Source of the DNA: Prauserella shujinwangii
GTDB lineage: Bacteria; Actinomycetota; Actinomycetes; Mycobacteriales; Pseudonocardiaceae
Direction: 5' to 3'
Length of the DNA: 64,000 bases
Assembly (NCBI RefSeq): GCF_003001955.1
Contig: NZ_PVNH01000003.1
Location: 1-64,000 of the forward strand
The notes below the pieces were generated by a model. The model saw nothing but the letters and a program-made list of their open reading frames with translations, was not told the origin of the DNA and made no database searches. Below, piece by piece: positions 51,947 to 61,941 of the stretch; positions within the stretch are counted from its first letter, which is position 1; each line of letters opens with the position of its first letter. The translations under genes were made by a program, and so were the position numbers.

Positions 51947-51965
51947 TTAGGTGAGCCTAGCCTAT
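51947..51965. promoter_or_regulatory. DtxR/IdeR-type iron box
   Basis: TTAGGTGAGCCTAGCCTAT matches the IdeR consensus TTAGGTTAGGCTAACCTAA at 15 of 19 positions and keeps both TTAGGT and CCTA arms. It is 38 bp upstream of the 52-aa gene (-) and 111 bp upstream of typA (+). Iron-dependent repression is inferred. Confidence 0.65.
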
Positions 51966-52076
51966 TTCGAGGTGTGGCGCTGGACACAGCGCGGCCGCGG
52001 TTATCCTGGACAGTGACCGGGTCCGGCCGCAGGGCCGCTGGTCACCCCAACCTCTTTTCGTTTCAGGAGCCGACGC

Positions 52077-53981
52077 GTGCCCACAGCCGCCGCCGAGAAG
52101 GTCCGCACGGACCTCCGCAACGTCGCGATCGTCGCCCATGTCGACCACGGCAAGACGACCCTCGTCGACGCGATGCTGCGCCAGTCCGGCGCGTTCGCCG
52201 AGCGCGCGGAGCTGGTCGACCGCGTCATGGACTCCGGTGAGCTGGAGCGCGAGAAGGGCATCACCATTCTCGCGAAGAACACCGCGATCCGCAGGGTGAC
52301 GCCCGAGGGGCCGGTGACGATCAACGTGATCGACACCCCCGGCCACGCCGACTTCGGCGGTGAGGTCGAGCGCGGGCTCGCCATGGTCGACGGCGTGCTG
52401 CTGCTGGTCGACGCCAGCGAGGGCCCGCTGCCGCAGACCCGGTTCGTCCTCCGCAAGGCACTCGAGGCCAAGCTGCCCGTCGTGCTCGTGGTGAACAAGG
52501 TCGACCGGCCGGACGCCCGCATCGCCGAGGTCGTGGAGGAGACCCACGACCTGCTCCTCGACCTGGCAGGCGACATCGAGGGCGCCGACCTCGACGCGGT
52601 ACTCGACCTGCCCGTGGTGTACGCCGCCGCCAGGGACGGCAGGGCGAGCCTCACCCAGCCCGAGGACGGCGGCCGCCCCGACAGCGAGAACCTGGACCCG
52701 CTGTTCGAAGTGCTGCTGCGGCACGTGCCGCCGCCGACGGCCGACCCCGAGGCGCCGCTGCGGGCGCTGGTCACGAACCTCGACGCGTCCAGCTTCCTCG
52801 GCCGGATCGCGCTGGTCCGCATCCACGCGGGCACCCTGCGCAAGGGTCAGACGGTCGCGTGGCTGCGCGAGGGAGGCTCGGTCCAGCAGGTGCGCGTGTC
52901 CGAACTGCTGGTCACCGAGGCGCTCACCCGCGTGCCAGCGCAGCAGGCGAGCGCGGGCGACCTGGTGGCGATCGCGGGCATCCCGGACATCACGATCGGC
53001 GACACGCTCGCCGACCCCGAGGTCCCCGAGGCGCTGCCCAGGATCACCGTCGACGAGCCCGCGATCTCCATGACGTTCGGCGTCAACACCTCACCGCTGG
53101 CCGGCCGCAACGGCGGTGACAAGCTCACCGCCCGCCTGGTCAAGGCCAGGCTCGACCAGGAGCTGGTGGGCAACGTGAGCGTCCGCGTGCTGCCCACCGA
53201 CCGGCCCGACACCTGGGAGGTGCAGGGCCGCGGTGAGCTGGCGCTGGCCATCCTGGTCGAGCAGATGCGCCGGGAGGGCTTCGAGCTCACGGTCGGCAAG
53301 CCGCAGGTGGTCACCCGCACGATCGACGGCAAGCTGCACGAGCCGTTCGAACGGCTCTACCTCGACGCGCCCGAGGAGTACCTGGGCGCCATCACGCAGC
53401 TGCTGGCGTCCCGCAAGGGGCGCATGGAGCACATGGACGGGCACGGCACCGGCCGCATCAAGCTGGAGTACGTGCTGCCCTCGCGGGGGCTGATCGGGTT
53501 CCGCACCGACTTCCTCACCGAGACCCGCGGCACCGGCATCGCCAACCACGTCTTCGAGGGCTACTTCCCGTGGGCGGGGGAGATCCGCAGCAGGTACACC
53601 GGCTCCCTGGTGGCCGACCGGTCGGGTCCCGTCACCGCCTACGCCATGCTGCAACTGGCCGACCGCGGCACGTTCTTCGTCGAGCCGGGCGCGGAGGTGT
53701 ACGAGGGGATGGTCGTGGGCGAGAACCCCAGGGCCGAGGACCTCGACGTCAACATCACCAAGGAGAAGAAGCTCACCAACATGCGCTCGTCGACCGCGGA
53801 CGAGCTGGAACGGCTCGCGCGGCCGCGCAAGCTCGGGCTCGAGGAGGCACTCGAGTTCCTCGCGCCGGACGAGTGCGTGGAGGTCGGCCCGGACGTCGTG
53901 CGGGTCCGCAAGATCACGCTGGACGTCGGCCAGCGGGCGAAGGAGCGGTCCCGCGCCAAGAGCAGGGACCGCAACGCCTGA
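52077..53981 (+). CDS. typA: Translational GTPase TypA/BipA
   Basis: 634 aa from GTG 52077, preceded by AGGAG at a 7-nt distance. G domain: VAHVDHGKTTLVDAML, DRVMDSGELEREKGITILAKNTAI, VIDTPGHADFGGEVER, VVNKVDRPDARI. Domains II, III, V and the TypA-specific C-terminal domain follow (LASRKGRMEHMDGHGTGRIKLEYVLPSRGLIGFRTDF). It binds the ribosome and helps growth under stress. TTATCCT near 52000 may be the -10. It is followed by lpqW as in mycobacteria. Confidence 0.95.
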   Translation: MPTAAAEKVRTDLRNVAIVAHVDHGKTTLVDAMLRQSGAFAERAELVDRVMDSGELEREKGITILAKNTAIRRVTPEGPVTINVIDTPGHADFGGEVERGLAMVDGVLLLVDASEGPLPQTRFVLRKALEAKLPVVLVVNKVDRPDARIAEVVEETHDLLLDLAGDIEGADLDAVLDLPVVYAAARDGRASLTQPEDGGRPDSENLDPLFEVLLRHVPPPTADPEAPLRALVTNLDASSFLGRIALVRIHAGTLRKGQTVAWLREGGSVQQVRVSELLVTEALTRVPAQQASAGDLVAIAGIPDITIGDTLADPEVPEALPRITVDEPAISMTFGVNTSPLAGRNGGDKLTARLVKARLDQELVGNVSVRVLPTDRPDTWEVQGRGELALAILVEQMRREGFELTVGKPQVVTRTIDGKLHEPFERLYLDAPEEYLGAITQLLASRKGRMEHMDGHGTGRIKLEYVLPSRGLIGFRTDFLTETRGTGIANHVFEGYFPWAGEIRSRYTGSLVADRSGPVTAYAMLQLADRGTFFVEPGAEVYEGMVVGENPRAEDLDVNITKEKKLTNMRSSTADELERLARPRKLGLEEALEFLAPDECVEVGPDVVRVRKITLDVGQRAKERSRAKSRDRNA

Positions 53982-54119
53982 GCCGCCGAGCCTTTGGGCC
54001 CGCCACCCGCCACGAGTACCGATCCACTATCGGGGCTTGACATCCGGTCTGGCAGTCTCGGTGCCACGTGATGGGCGTGGCAGGATGGCTGGTTTCCGGT
54101 GAACTGGAGGGGCTGCGGC

Positions 54120-55871
54120 GTGCGGACGAGTGGCAGGACGAAGGCAGGTGCGTTGCTGTTCGCGCTCGTGACCGCCGTCGCGGGCTGCACGAACACACCG
54201 CCGCCGCCGGTGGTCACCTCGCCGGTCGCGGAGACCGACGCCCCGCAGCCGGACGAGACCGCCTCCCAGATCGTCGTCGGCGTGGACGAGATCGCCGGTG
54301 GCTACAACCCGCACAACCTCGCGGACACGTCCACGATCACCTCCGCGCTGTCGCAGATGCTGCTGCCCTCGGTGTTCCGGCCCGGTGACGAGGGTGAGCG
54401 CGTACTCGACGAGAGCCTGATGACCTCGGCCTCGGTCATCTCGCAGGACCCGTTCACGGTCGCCTACGAGATCCGGCCCGACGCGTCGTGGTCGGACGGC
54501 GCGCCGATCGCGGTGGAGGACTTCGCCTACCTCGCCGACGCGATGAAGAACCAGCCGGGCGTGGTCGACCCCGCGGGCTACCGGCTCATCTCCGGCATCG
54601 AACCGGGGCAGGGCGGCAAGCGTGTGGAGGTCACGTTCACCGAGCCGTACCCCGCGTGGCGGACGCTGTTCGACAACCTGCTGCCCTCGCACCTGCTCAA
54701 GGACGCGCCAGGCGGCTGGCAGGGTGCCCTCGCCGACAGCTTCCCCGCCTACGGTGGTCCGTTCGCGATCAAGACGCTCGACAACGCGCGCGGCGAGATC
54801 GTGCTGGAGCGCAACGAGCGCTACTGGGAGAAACCCGCCGCCGTGGACCGGATCGTGCTCCGCCGGATCGACGGCAGCGCGATGGCCGGTGCGCTGAGCG
54901 GGGGAACGGCGCAGTTCACCCTGTCCACAACGGACGGAACCGAACACAAGCTGCTGGAGAGCCTCGGTGCGGACGTCCAGCTGCACACGGTCGCCCGCCC
55001 GGTGACCGCCGAGGTGCTGTTGCGGCCGGCGAGTCCCACGCTGGCCGACGACCAGGTGCGGGCCGCGGTCGCCACGCTCATCGACCGCGACGCGCTCATC
55101 GCCGAGGGCACGGCGGGCGGGCCGTCCGCGCGGCTGCGCGCCGACGCGCAGGTCCGGCCGCCCTCATCGGCCGGCTACGCCGCCACCAAGCCGAAGGACC
55201 GCGCCGCCAGGGCCGCGGAGCGCCTGCTGGCGCAGGCCGGCTACACCCGCCAGGCGGGCACCTGGCGGCGGGAGGGCGAGCCGCTGTCGCTCGTCATCGC
55301 CGCGCCAGGACAGCGGGAGCCGTACGCGAGCATCGCCAAGGTGCTCGCCAGGCAGCTGATGGCGGCGGGGATCGAGGTGAACACCGTCAACCCGCCGTCG
55401 AGGGAGCTGTTCGCCGATCAGCTCGCGATGCCGGTGACCGGCGACGGCACGATCGGGGCGGGCTCGTCGAACGGCGCGGTGCCGGTCGACATCGCGGTGG
55501 TGCCGCAGTCCGCCGGTGGCGATCCCGCGACCAACCTGGCCTCGGCGTTCGGCTGCGGTCCCGGCTGGGACGAGGACGAGTCGGGGGACGGCGGGAACTC
55601 GGGGGACACCGCGCGGGCGCCGGCCAACCCGGCCGCCTTCTGCGCCGAGGGGATGCAGCCGGAGATCGAGGCGGCGCTCACCGGCGAGCGGCCGGCCGAC
55701 GCCGTGCTCGCCGAGCTGGAGCCCGCGCTGTGGCAGGAGAACGTGGCGATCCCGCTGTTCCAGCTGGCCGACACCCTCGCGATCGGCTCCGGGGTGCTCG
55801 GTGTGACGCCCGGCGCCCCGCTGACCGGCCCGTTCTCCTCGGCCGTCAACTGGACCCGCGGCAACCGCTAG
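54120..55871 (+). CDS. lpqW: LpqW-like family 5 substrate-binding lipoprotein
   Basis: 583 aa from GTG 54120, chosen because GGAGGGG stands 7 nt upstream; an earlier GTG at 54099 would overlap that site. Lipobox VAGC, then Pro/Thr-rich linker. Family 5 solute-binding motifs: EIAGGYNPHNLADTSTITSALSQMLLPSVFR, PDASWSDGAPIAVEDFAY, and DQVRAAVATLIDRDALIAEGT. It has the same place after typA as Rv1166. In mycobacteria LpqW is not a nutrient receptor but controls the route to phosphatidylinositol mannosides and lipoarabinomannan. No permease genes are attached; the following opp operon is on the other strand. Confidence 0.85.
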   Translation: MRTSGRTKAGALLFALVTAVAGCTNTPPPPVVTSPVAETDAPQPDETASQIVVGVDEIAGGYNPHNLADTSTITSALSQMLLPSVFRPGDEGERVLDESLMTSASVISQDPFTVAYEIRPDASWSDGAPIAVEDFAYLADAMKNQPGVVDPAGYRLISGIEPGQGGKRVEVTFTEPYPAWRTLFDNLLPSHLLKDAPGGWQGALADSFPAYGGPFAIKTLDNARGEIVLERNERYWEKPAAVDRIVLRRIDGSAMAGALSGGTAQFTLSTTDGTEHKLLESLGADVQLHTVARPVTAEVLLRPASPTLADDQVRAAVATLIDRDALIAEGTAGGPSARLRADAQVRPPSSAGYAATKPKDRAARAAERLLAQAGYTRQAGTWRREGEPLSLVIAAPGQREPYASIAKVLARQLMAAGIEVNTVNPPSRELFADQLAMPVTGDGTIGAGSSNGAVPVDIAVVPQSAGGDPATNLASAFGCGPGWDEDESGDGGNSGDTARAPANPAAFCAEGMQPEIEAALTGERPADAVLAELEPALWQENVAIPLFQLADTLAIGSGVLGVTPGAPLTGPFSSAVNWTRGNR

Positions 55872-55879
55872 CCGGGACA

Positions 55880-55930
55880 CAGTGAATGGCACATTGCCCG
55901 CGTTCAACGCACGCAATGTGCCATTCACTG
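55880..55930. repeat. Long perfect hairpin between lpqW and oppF
   Basis: An 18-bp perfect stem, CAGTGAATGGCACATTGC with its complement, encloses a 15-nt loop that itself contains a GCG-TTCAA-CGC hairpin. It lies 9 bp after the lpqW stop and 8 bp before the oppF stop. Its AT-rich sequence differs from nearby DNA, and it is a different family from the repeat at 17, 45.7 and 51.7 kb. Confidence 0.7.
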
Positions 55931-55937
55931 CTGGTGG

Positions 55938-56990
55938 TCAGATCAGCTGCAGGGACTCCGCGTAGTGGCAGGCGGAGGGGTGGCCCTGGCCGCGGTCGAC
56001 CAGCTGTGGCTCCTCGTTCTTGCACTTCTCCCGCTGCGCGTCCGTCAGCTGGTTCGCGAACTTCGGGCAGCGGGTGCGGAACCGGCAGCCGCTCGGCGGG
56101 TTCGCCGGGCTGGGCACGTCGCCGGTGATGACGATGCGCTGCCTGCTGCGCTCCTTGCGCGGGTCCGGCACCGGGATCGCCGAGATCAGCGCCTGCGTGT
56201 ACGGGTGGGCCGCGTTCTGGAACAGCTCCTCCGCCGGCGCCGTCTCCACGATCTTGCCCAGGTACATCACGGCGATCCGGTCGGCGATGTGCCGCACCAC
56301 CGACAGGTCGTGGGACACGAACAGGTACGACAGCCCGAGTTCGGCCTGCAGGTCCTGCAGCAGGTTCAGCACGCCGGCCTGGATCGACACGTCCAGCGCC
56401 GATACCGGCTCGTCCAGCACCAGCAGCTTCGGCTCCAGCGCCAGCGCGCGGGCGATGCCGATGCGCTGCCGCTGGCCACCGGAGAACTCGTGCGGGAACC
56501 GGTTCCCGTGCTCCGGCCGGAGGCCCACCGTCTTCAGCAGCTCCCGCACCCGGTCCTTGCCGCCGTTCTCGTACAGCCCGTGGATGCGCAGCGGTTCCGC
56601 CACGATCTCGTTCACCGGCAGCCGCGGGTCGAGGGAGGCGTACGGGTCCTGGAACACGATCTGCAGGCTGCGCCGCAGCCGCCGCATCTCCTTGCTGGAC
56701 AGCTCGCCGAGGTCCTTGCCCTCGAACTCCACCGTGCCGCCGGTCGCGGGCTGGAGGTTGAGCACCACCCGCGCCGTCGTCGACTTGCCGCAACCCGACT
56801 CACCGACGAGCCCGAGCGTCTCGTGCGGGTAGATGTCGAACGACACGTCGCACACGGCGTGGATCTCGCCGATCCGGCGGCGCAGCACGCCGCCGCTGTG
56901 CACCGGGAAGTGCTTGACCACGTTGCGCGCCGAGAGCACCGGCGTTCCGTGCTGCTTCGAGTGCACAGGGGACATCGCGGTTTCGGTCAT
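55938..56990 (-). CDS. oppF: Oligopeptide ABC transporter ATP-binding protein F
   Basis: 350 aa. Walker [19 protein letters not shown]-loop [13 protein letters not shown], signature [37 protein letters not shown]-loop [16 protein letters not shown]-terminal Cys-containing OppF/OppD extension ([18 protein letters not shown]). It pairs with OppD to power peptide import through OppB/OppC. ATGA overlap with oppD. Confidence 0.93.
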   Translation of the reverse strand: MTETAMSPVHSKQHGTPVLSARNVVKHFPVHSGGVLRRRIGEIHAVCDVSFDIYPHETLGLVGESGCGKSTTARVVLNLQPATGGTVEFEGKDLGELSSKEMRRLRRSLQIVFQDPYASLDPRLPVNEIVAEPLRIHGLYENGGKDRVRELLKTVGLRPEHGNRFPHEFSGGQRQRIGIARALALEPKLLVLDEPVSALDVSIQAGVLNLLQDLQAELGLSYLFVSHDLSVVRHIADRIAVMYLGKIVETAPAEELFQNAAHPYTQALISAIPVPDPRKERSRQRIVITGDVPSPANPPSGCRFRTRCPKFANQLTDAQREKCKNEEPQLVDRGQGHPSACHYAESLQLI

Positions 56991-58075
56991 CGGCGGGCCT
57001 CCCCTTCGTTCGTGCCCGCGGGCAGCGGCGTCGCGTCGTCGGCCTGCTCGCTGAACAGGTCACCCGGCTCGTGTCCCTCGACGCGGTAGCTGAAGTGGCA
57101 CGCGCCCAGGTGGTCCGGGTTCGGCCCGGGTTCCAGCGCCGGTTCCTCCGTCTCGCAGATGTCCTGGGCGAGCGGGCACCGGGGGCTGAACGGGCATCCC
57201 GGCGGCATGTTCACCACGGACGGCGGCGAGCCCGCGATCGGCGTGAGCCGGTCGGTCTTCACGTCGAGCCGGGGCAGGCTGCCCAGCAACCCGAGCGTGT
57301 ACGGCATCCGGGGCGTGTAGAACACCTCGTCGGCGGTGCCCGCCTCGACCACCTTGCCCGCGTACATGACCAGTACGCGGTCGGCCTGCCCGGCGATGAC
57401 GCCGAGGTCGTGGGTGATGAGGATCATCGCCGCACCCGTCTCCTGCTGCGCGGTCCGCAGCGCCTCCAGGATCTGGGCCTGGACGGTGACGTCCAGCGCG
57501 GTCGTCGGCTCGTCGGCGATGATGACGTCGGGCCGGTTGGCCATCGCGATCGCGATCACGACGCGCTGGCGCATGCCACCGGAGAGCTCGTGCGGGTAGG
57601 CGTTCGCCCGCTGCTCAGGGTGCGGGATGCGTACCAGGTCCAGCAGTTCCACGGCCTGCTTGCGGGCCGCGTCCTTGCGGATGTCGTGGTGCGCCATGAT
57701 CGCCTCGGCGATCTGGTCCCCGATGGTGTAGACCGGGTTGAGCGAGGTCATCGGGTCCTGGAACACCATGGAGATGCCCCTGCCCCGGACCTTGGACAGT
57801 TCCTTGTCGTCCGACTCCAGCAGTTCCCTGCCCTGGAAGCGGACCGAGCCGGAGATCCGGGCGGTGCCCGGCAGCAGGCCCATCACGGCCAGCGAGGTCA
57901 CCGACTTCCCGGAGCCGGACTCCCCGACGATGCCGAGCACCTCGCCGCGGCGCAGGGTGTAGTTGACGCCGCGGACGGCCTGGACGAGCCCGTCGTCGGT
58001 GGGAAACTGCACGTTCAGGTCCGCCACCTCGAGGACGGGATCGGCCGTCGTCGCAGTGGGGTCTGTGGTGCTCAT
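56987..58075 (-). CDS. oppD: Oligopeptide ABC transporter ATP-binding protein D
   Basis: 362 aa from ATG 58075. Walker [20 protein letters not shown]-loop [23 protein letters not shown], signature [33 protein letters not shown]-loop [15 protein letters not shown]-terminal Cys motif [20 protein letters not shown] overlap with oppC upstream and with oppF downstream. Confidence 0.93.
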   Translation of the reverse strand: MSTTDPTATTADPVLEVADLNVQFPTDDGLVQAVRGVNYTLRRGEVLGIVGESGSGKSVTSLAVMGLLPGTARISGSVRFQGRELLESDDKELSKVRGRGISMVFQDPMTSLNPVYTIGDQIAEAIMAHHDIRKDAARKQAVELLDLVRIPHPEQRANAYPHELSGGMRQRVVIAIAMANRPDVIIADEPTTALDVTVQAQILEALRTAQQETGAAMILITHDLGVIAGQADRVLVMYAGKVVEAGTADEVFYTPRMPYTLGLLGSLPRLDVKTDRLTPIAGSPPSVVNMPPGCPFSPRCPLAQDICETEEPALEPGPNPDHLGACHFSYRVEGHEPGDLFSEQADDATPLPAGTNEGEARR

Positions 58076-59043
58076 GCGCGTACCTTCTTCTGCTGCGGGT
58101 CGAACGCGTCGCGGAGTCCGTCCCCGATGAAGTTGATCGTGAGGGCGATGATGATGATGAACAGGCCGGGGAAGTAGAACAGCCACGGCCGGGTCGACAC
58201 CGCCGTCTGGTTGTCGCTGACCAGCAGGCCCAGCGAGGTGTCCGGCGGGCGGACACCGAAGCCCAGGTAGGACAGCGCGGTCTCGATGAGGATCGCGATC
58301 GCCACGAGGATCGTGGCGTTGACGATCACCGAGCCGAGCGCGTTGGGCACCAGGTGCTTGAAGATGATCCGCAGGTCGCTCGCGCCGAGTGCCTTGGACG
58401 CCTCGATGAACTCCTTCTCCCGCAGCGAGAGCACCACGCCGCGCGCGACACGGGAGACGTAGGCCCAGTACAGGCCCCCGATGATGAACGCGATCAGCCA
58501 CCAGCTACCGCCCGCGACGTCTCCGAGCACTGCGGCGACCGCGAGCAGCGGCAGGGTCAGCACCAGGTCGGCGATGCGCATGAGGACGGTGTCGAGCCAG
58601 CCCCGGTAGAAGCCGGCCACCGCGCCCCAGATCGTGCCGACGAACGTGGCGATCAGCGCCACCAGCACCGCGACCCCGAGCGAGATCTGGGTGCCGCGCA
58701 GCACCTGGGCGAAGCTGTCATGCCCCACCGCGTCGGTGCCGAACGGGTGCTCCCAGGACGGCGGCTGTGACTCGTCCGGGGTGATGTCGGCGACGTTGTA
58801 CTTCCACAGCGCGCCGCCGACGAAGGCCAGCAGCACCACCGCGAGGAGCACGATGAGGCTGCCCACTGCCAGCCGGTGCTGCAGGAACCGCCGGATGACC
58901 AGTTGCGCCTGGCTCCGCTCGGCGACCGTGAACTCCCGTTCGGTGCGGGACGGTCCGGCGACGGTGGTGCCCTCGCCGGTGCCCTTGGTCTCCGGGACCT
59001 CGGGGGCGGTCGCGTCGATGTCGCTCTTGGTGTGGTCAGGCAT
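58072..59043 (-). CDS. oppC: Oligopeptide ABC transporter permease C
   Basis: 323 aa. A soluble N-terminal stretch of about 50 residues, then six membrane helices; OppC N-terminal domain FLQHRLAVGSLIVLLAVVLLAFVGGALW, HPFGTDAVGHDSFAQVLRGTQISLGVAVLVAL, and EAA motif REKEFIEASKALGASDLRIIFKHLVPNAL. Overlaps oppB by 8 bp. Confidence 0.93.
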   Translation of the reverse strand: MPDHTKSDIDATAPEVPETKGTGEGTTVAGPSRTEREFTVAERSQAQLVIRRFLQHRLAVGSLIVLLAVVLLAFVGGALWKYNVADITPDESQPPSWEHPFGTDAVGHDSFAQVLRGTQISLGVAVLVALIATFVGTIWGAVAGFYRGWLDTVLMRIADLVLTLPLLAVAAVLGDVAGGSWWLIAFIIGGLYWAYVSRVARGVVLSLREKEFIEASKALGASDLRIIFKHLVPNALGSVIVNATILVAIAILIETALSYLGFGVRPPDTSLGLLVSDNQTAVSTRPWLFYFPGLFIIIIALTINFIGDGLRDAFDPQQKKVRA

Positions 59044-60016
59044 AGCGGATCCTCGGGTCGAGCACGCCGTACAGCAGGTCGGCGACCAGGTTGAACAGGA
59101 TGATGAACGTCGCCGAGATCAGCAGCCAGGCCTGGATGGCGTAGACGTCGTCGTTGCGGATGGACTCGAGCAGGAAGCTGCCCGCGCCGCGCCACTGGTA
59201 GACGTTCTCGGTGACGACGGCGCCGGAGATGATCGCGCCGAGGTCGAGCGCGGTGACCGTGGTCAGCGGGATGAGCGCGGTGCGCAGGGCGTGCTTGCGC
59301 ATCACCTTGCCGCGCCGCAGCCCCTTCGCCCTGGCCAGCCGCACGTAGTCGCTGTTCAGCACCTCCAGCATGGAGGCCCGCTGGAACCGGCTCCACGCCG
59401 CGAAGGACAGCAGGGCCAGCGAGATGGTGGGCAGCACCATGTGCCCGAGGACGTCGGTGAACTCCGCCCACGCGCCCCCCGCGACGTACACGGAACTGTC
59501 GCCGATCGTGTAGAGCACCTGCTCGCCGACGGCGTTGTTGAAGCTGATGCCGGCTTCCTTGAGCAGGATCGCGAACCAGAACGACGGCATCGCGAGGAAG
59601 AGGAAGCCGAAGAAGGTGAACGTGTAGTCCAGCTTGGTGTACTGCTTCACCGCGCTGATGACACCGACGATGATCGCGAGGATCAGCGCGATGAGCATCG
59701 CCAGGAAGATCAGCCGGAAGGTGACGCCGAACCGGGCGATGACCTCGCTACCCAGGTCCAGGTTGGAGTGCACCGAGGGGCCGAAGTCGCCCTGGAAGAG
59801 CCCGATGAGCCAGTTCCAGTAGCGCTCGAGCAGGGGCTCGTCGAGGTTCAGCCGCTGCCGCTCGAGTTCGAGCACGCGCGGCGGGGGTGGTGGGTTTCGT
59901 GCCTGCAGCTGGTTGAGCGGGTTGGCCGTCAGCGCCCCGCCGATGAAGACGATGAACGTCGAGGCGATGAGGATCGGCACCGATATCAGCAATCGGCGCA
60001 GTGCGTAGGCGAGCAT
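59036..60016 (-). CDS. oppB: Oligopeptide ABC transporter permease B
   Basis: 326 aa. Six transmembrane helices, starting MLAYALRRLLISVPILIASTFIVFIGGAL, with GDFGPSVHSN and EAA-type segment NSDYVRLARAKGLRRGKVMRKHALRTALIPL. AGGAAGAC precedes the ATG. It is the first gene of the oppBCDF cluster, separated from oppA by a strong terminator. Confidence 0.93.
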   Translation of the reverse strand: MLAYALRRLLISVPILIASTFIVFIGGALTANPLNQLQARNPPPPPRVLELERQRLNLDEPLLERYWNWLIGLFQGDFGPSVHSNLDLGSEVIARFGVTFRLIFLAMLIALILAIIVGVISAVKQYTKLDYTFTFFGFLFLAMPSFWFAILLKEAGISFNNAVGEQVLYTIGDSSVYVAGGAWAEFTDVLGHMVLPTISLALLSFAAWSRFQRASMLEVLNSDYVRLARAKGLRRGKVMRKHALRTALIPLTTVTALDLGAIISGAVVTENVYQWRGAGSFLLESIRNDDVYAIQAWLLISATFIILFNLVADLLYGVLDPRIRYA

Positions 60017-60116
60017 GGAGGTCTTCCTGCTGTGTGCGGGTCAACGTGCGGCGTCGCCGCTCGTGGCGGGTACCGCCCGTCAGGCAGCGTACGTCCGTGG
60101 ATGTGTGGTCGTGATC

Positions 60117-60153
60117 GGGGCCACCGTCGCCGACCGTCGGCGACGGTGGCCCC
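60117..60153 (-). terminator. Strong hairpin between oppA and oppBCDF
   Basis: A perfect 17-bp stem, GGGGCCACCGTCGCCGA with its complement, around a 3-nt loop CCG. It lies 42 bp after the oppA stop and about 100 bp before oppB. Partial read-through would give more of the binding protein than of the permease, a common arrangement. Confidence 0.75.
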
Positions 60154-60195
60154 TCCCGGTCTATCCGCTGATCAGTGTGGGCTGGTCAGCCCGGG

Positions 60196-61941
60196 TCACT
60201 CCGCCCGCAGGCCCCACTGCGCGATGTTGTAGGTGGGGGTGTCCAGCGTCGAGTTGTTGCGGATGTTGCCGATGTTGTCGTAGGCCGCGATGAACGTCGG
60301 CTTCTGGTACAGCGGCAGCACGTAGGCGTCCTCCGCCATGATCCGGTTGGCCTCGTTCAGCTTCTGGTTCGCGGTCTGCTTGTCGGTCTCCGACGCCGCC
60401 TCGGTCAGCAGCTTGTCGACCTGGGCGTTCTTGTAGCCGCCGAAGTTGCTCTCCGACTCCGAGTGCCAGAGCTGGATGCCGCCGCTGTAGGGGAACGGCG
60501 ACATGACCCAGGCGAACACCATGATGTCGTAGTCGCCCTCGACCAGCGTGCCACCGAGGTCGTCGGTCGGCTGCACGTTGACCTTCACGCCGAGCTCCCT
60601 GGCGGCCTGCGCGAACAGCTCGCACTGGTCCTTGCGGATCTGGTTGCCCGTGGTGTAGCGGATCCGCATCGCCGGGATCGCCGTGCCGTCCGGGTCGACC
60701 AGCTGGTCGCCCTTCAGGGTGTAACCCGCGTCGGTGAGGATCTTCTTGGCCGCCTCGACGTCACCGGTGCCGTGGCCGAACTCGCTCACCACGTCCTGGT
60801 AGCCGTCCTGCTGCGGCACGAAGTTGTGGCTGTTGAGCGGCTTCACCTTGTCGGTGAACTGGCCGACGGTCTTGTCGATCAGACCCTGCCGGTCGACCGC
60901 GGTGAACAGCGCGTCACGCAGCGGCTCCTCGGCGAGGAACTTGTTGTCCAGGTTGAAGTCGAAGTGCTCCCACGTCAGGCCGAGGCCGATGTGCGAGGAC
61001 ACGTTCGGGATGTTCTTGATCTGGTTGACGAGGTCCACCTGCGGCTGCGGGTAGATCACGTTGACCTCGCCGTTCTGCAGCGCGGTCGGCTCCTGTGCGG
61101 CGTCCGTGATCACCCGGAAGACGACCCGGCCGAGGTTGGGCTTGTCGCCCCAGTAGTTCTCGTTCGGCACGAGCGTCAGGGCGACGTTGTTCTCCCACTT
61201 GTCGATCTTGAACGCGTTGCCCGAGTAGTCCGGCACGTTCTTGCCGAGCCACTCGTACGACGACGCCAGGCCCTTCGGGGTGTTGATGTCCCCGTGCTCG
61301 GCGGCGATGTGCGCCGGGTACATCGGCTCGCCGGAGCCCCACATCTTCTGCCAGTCGGTGAACGGCTTCGTGAACGTCACCGTCACCGTCTTGCCGTTGT
61401 CCGAGCCCTCGACCGACTTGACCTGGTCGTACCCGGCGGTGGAGGCGGGCGCGCAGTCCGGGCAGTCCGTGCCGTTCTGGACCTTCCAGTTGTAGATGAA
61501 GTCCTCGGCGCTGATCGGCGTGCCGTCCGACCAGGCGGCGTCCTGCTTGATCTTGTACTCGATGACCTGCGGGTCCTCGCTGACCATCTCGGCGGACTCG
61601 AGCAGGTCCTCGTTCATGGCGACGCTCAGGTCGGGCTTGGTGTAGAAGGTGTACGGCAGCACCGTCTTGATCGCCATGGCGCTGTCCAGCACGTTGCCCT
61701 CGGCCGAGGTGATGTTCCAGTTCTCGATGTTCTTCTCCATCGCGAACGTGACCTCACCGCCGTCCTGCAGCTGGTCCGCCGGCACGGAGTTGCACTCGTT
61801 GGGGTTCGTGTCGCAGTCGGCGAAGATCTGGCCGGTCTGGCCCTCCCCGTCGCCGCCTCCGCCGCCGCACGCGGACAGGGCCAGAGCGGCCCCAGCGATG
61901 AGCGCGGCCGACCGGACCACGCGTGACTTGCTCGTTAACAT
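60196..61941 (-). CDS. oppA: Oligopeptide ABC transporter substrate-binding lipoprotein
   Basis: 581 aa from ATG 61941, preceded by AAGGAGA at a 6-nt distance. Lipobox LSAC with lipidated Cys near 25, then a Gly-rich linker. Family 5 motifs: AMEKNIENWNITSAEGNVLDSAMAIKTVLPYTFY, KQDAAWSDGTPISAEDFIYNWK and EPLRDALFTAVDRQGLIDKTVG. It delivers peptides to OppBCDF. Its message ends at the hairpin 60117-60153. The upstream palindrome at 62030 may control it. Confidence 0.93.
   Translation of the reverse strand: MLTSKSRVVRSAALIAGAALALSACGGGGGDGEGQTGQIFADCDTNPNECNSVPADQLQDGGEVTFAMEKNIENWNITSAEGNVLDSAMAIKTVLPYTFYTKPDLSVAMNEDLLESAEMVSEDPQVIEYKIKQDAAWSDGTPISAEDFIYNWKVQNGTDCPDCAPASTAGYDQVKSVEGSDNGKTVTVTFTKPFTDWQKMWGSGEPMYPAHIAAEHGDINTPKGLASSYEWLGKNVPDYSGNAFKIDKWENNVALTLVPNENYWGDKPNLGRVVFRVITDAAQEPTALQNGEVNVIYPQPQVDLVNQIKNIPNVSSHIGLGLTWEHFDFNLDNKFLAEEPLRDALFTAVDRQGLIDKTVGQFTDKVKPLNSHNFVPQQDGYQDVVSEFGHGTGDVEAAKKILTDAGYTLKGDQLVDPDGTAIPAMRIRYTTGNQIRKDQCELFAQAARELGVKVNVQPTDDLGGTLVEGDYDIMVFAWVMSPFPYSGGIQLWHSESESNFGGYKNAQVDKLLTEAASETDKQTANQKLNEANRIMAEDAYVLPLYQKPTFIAAYDNIGNIRNNSTLDTPTYNIAQWGLRAE

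Noticed and set aside
54037-54042. TTGACA as a -35 for lpqW
   Set aside because: A perfect -35 hexamer, but no acceptable -10 lies 16-19 bp downstream.
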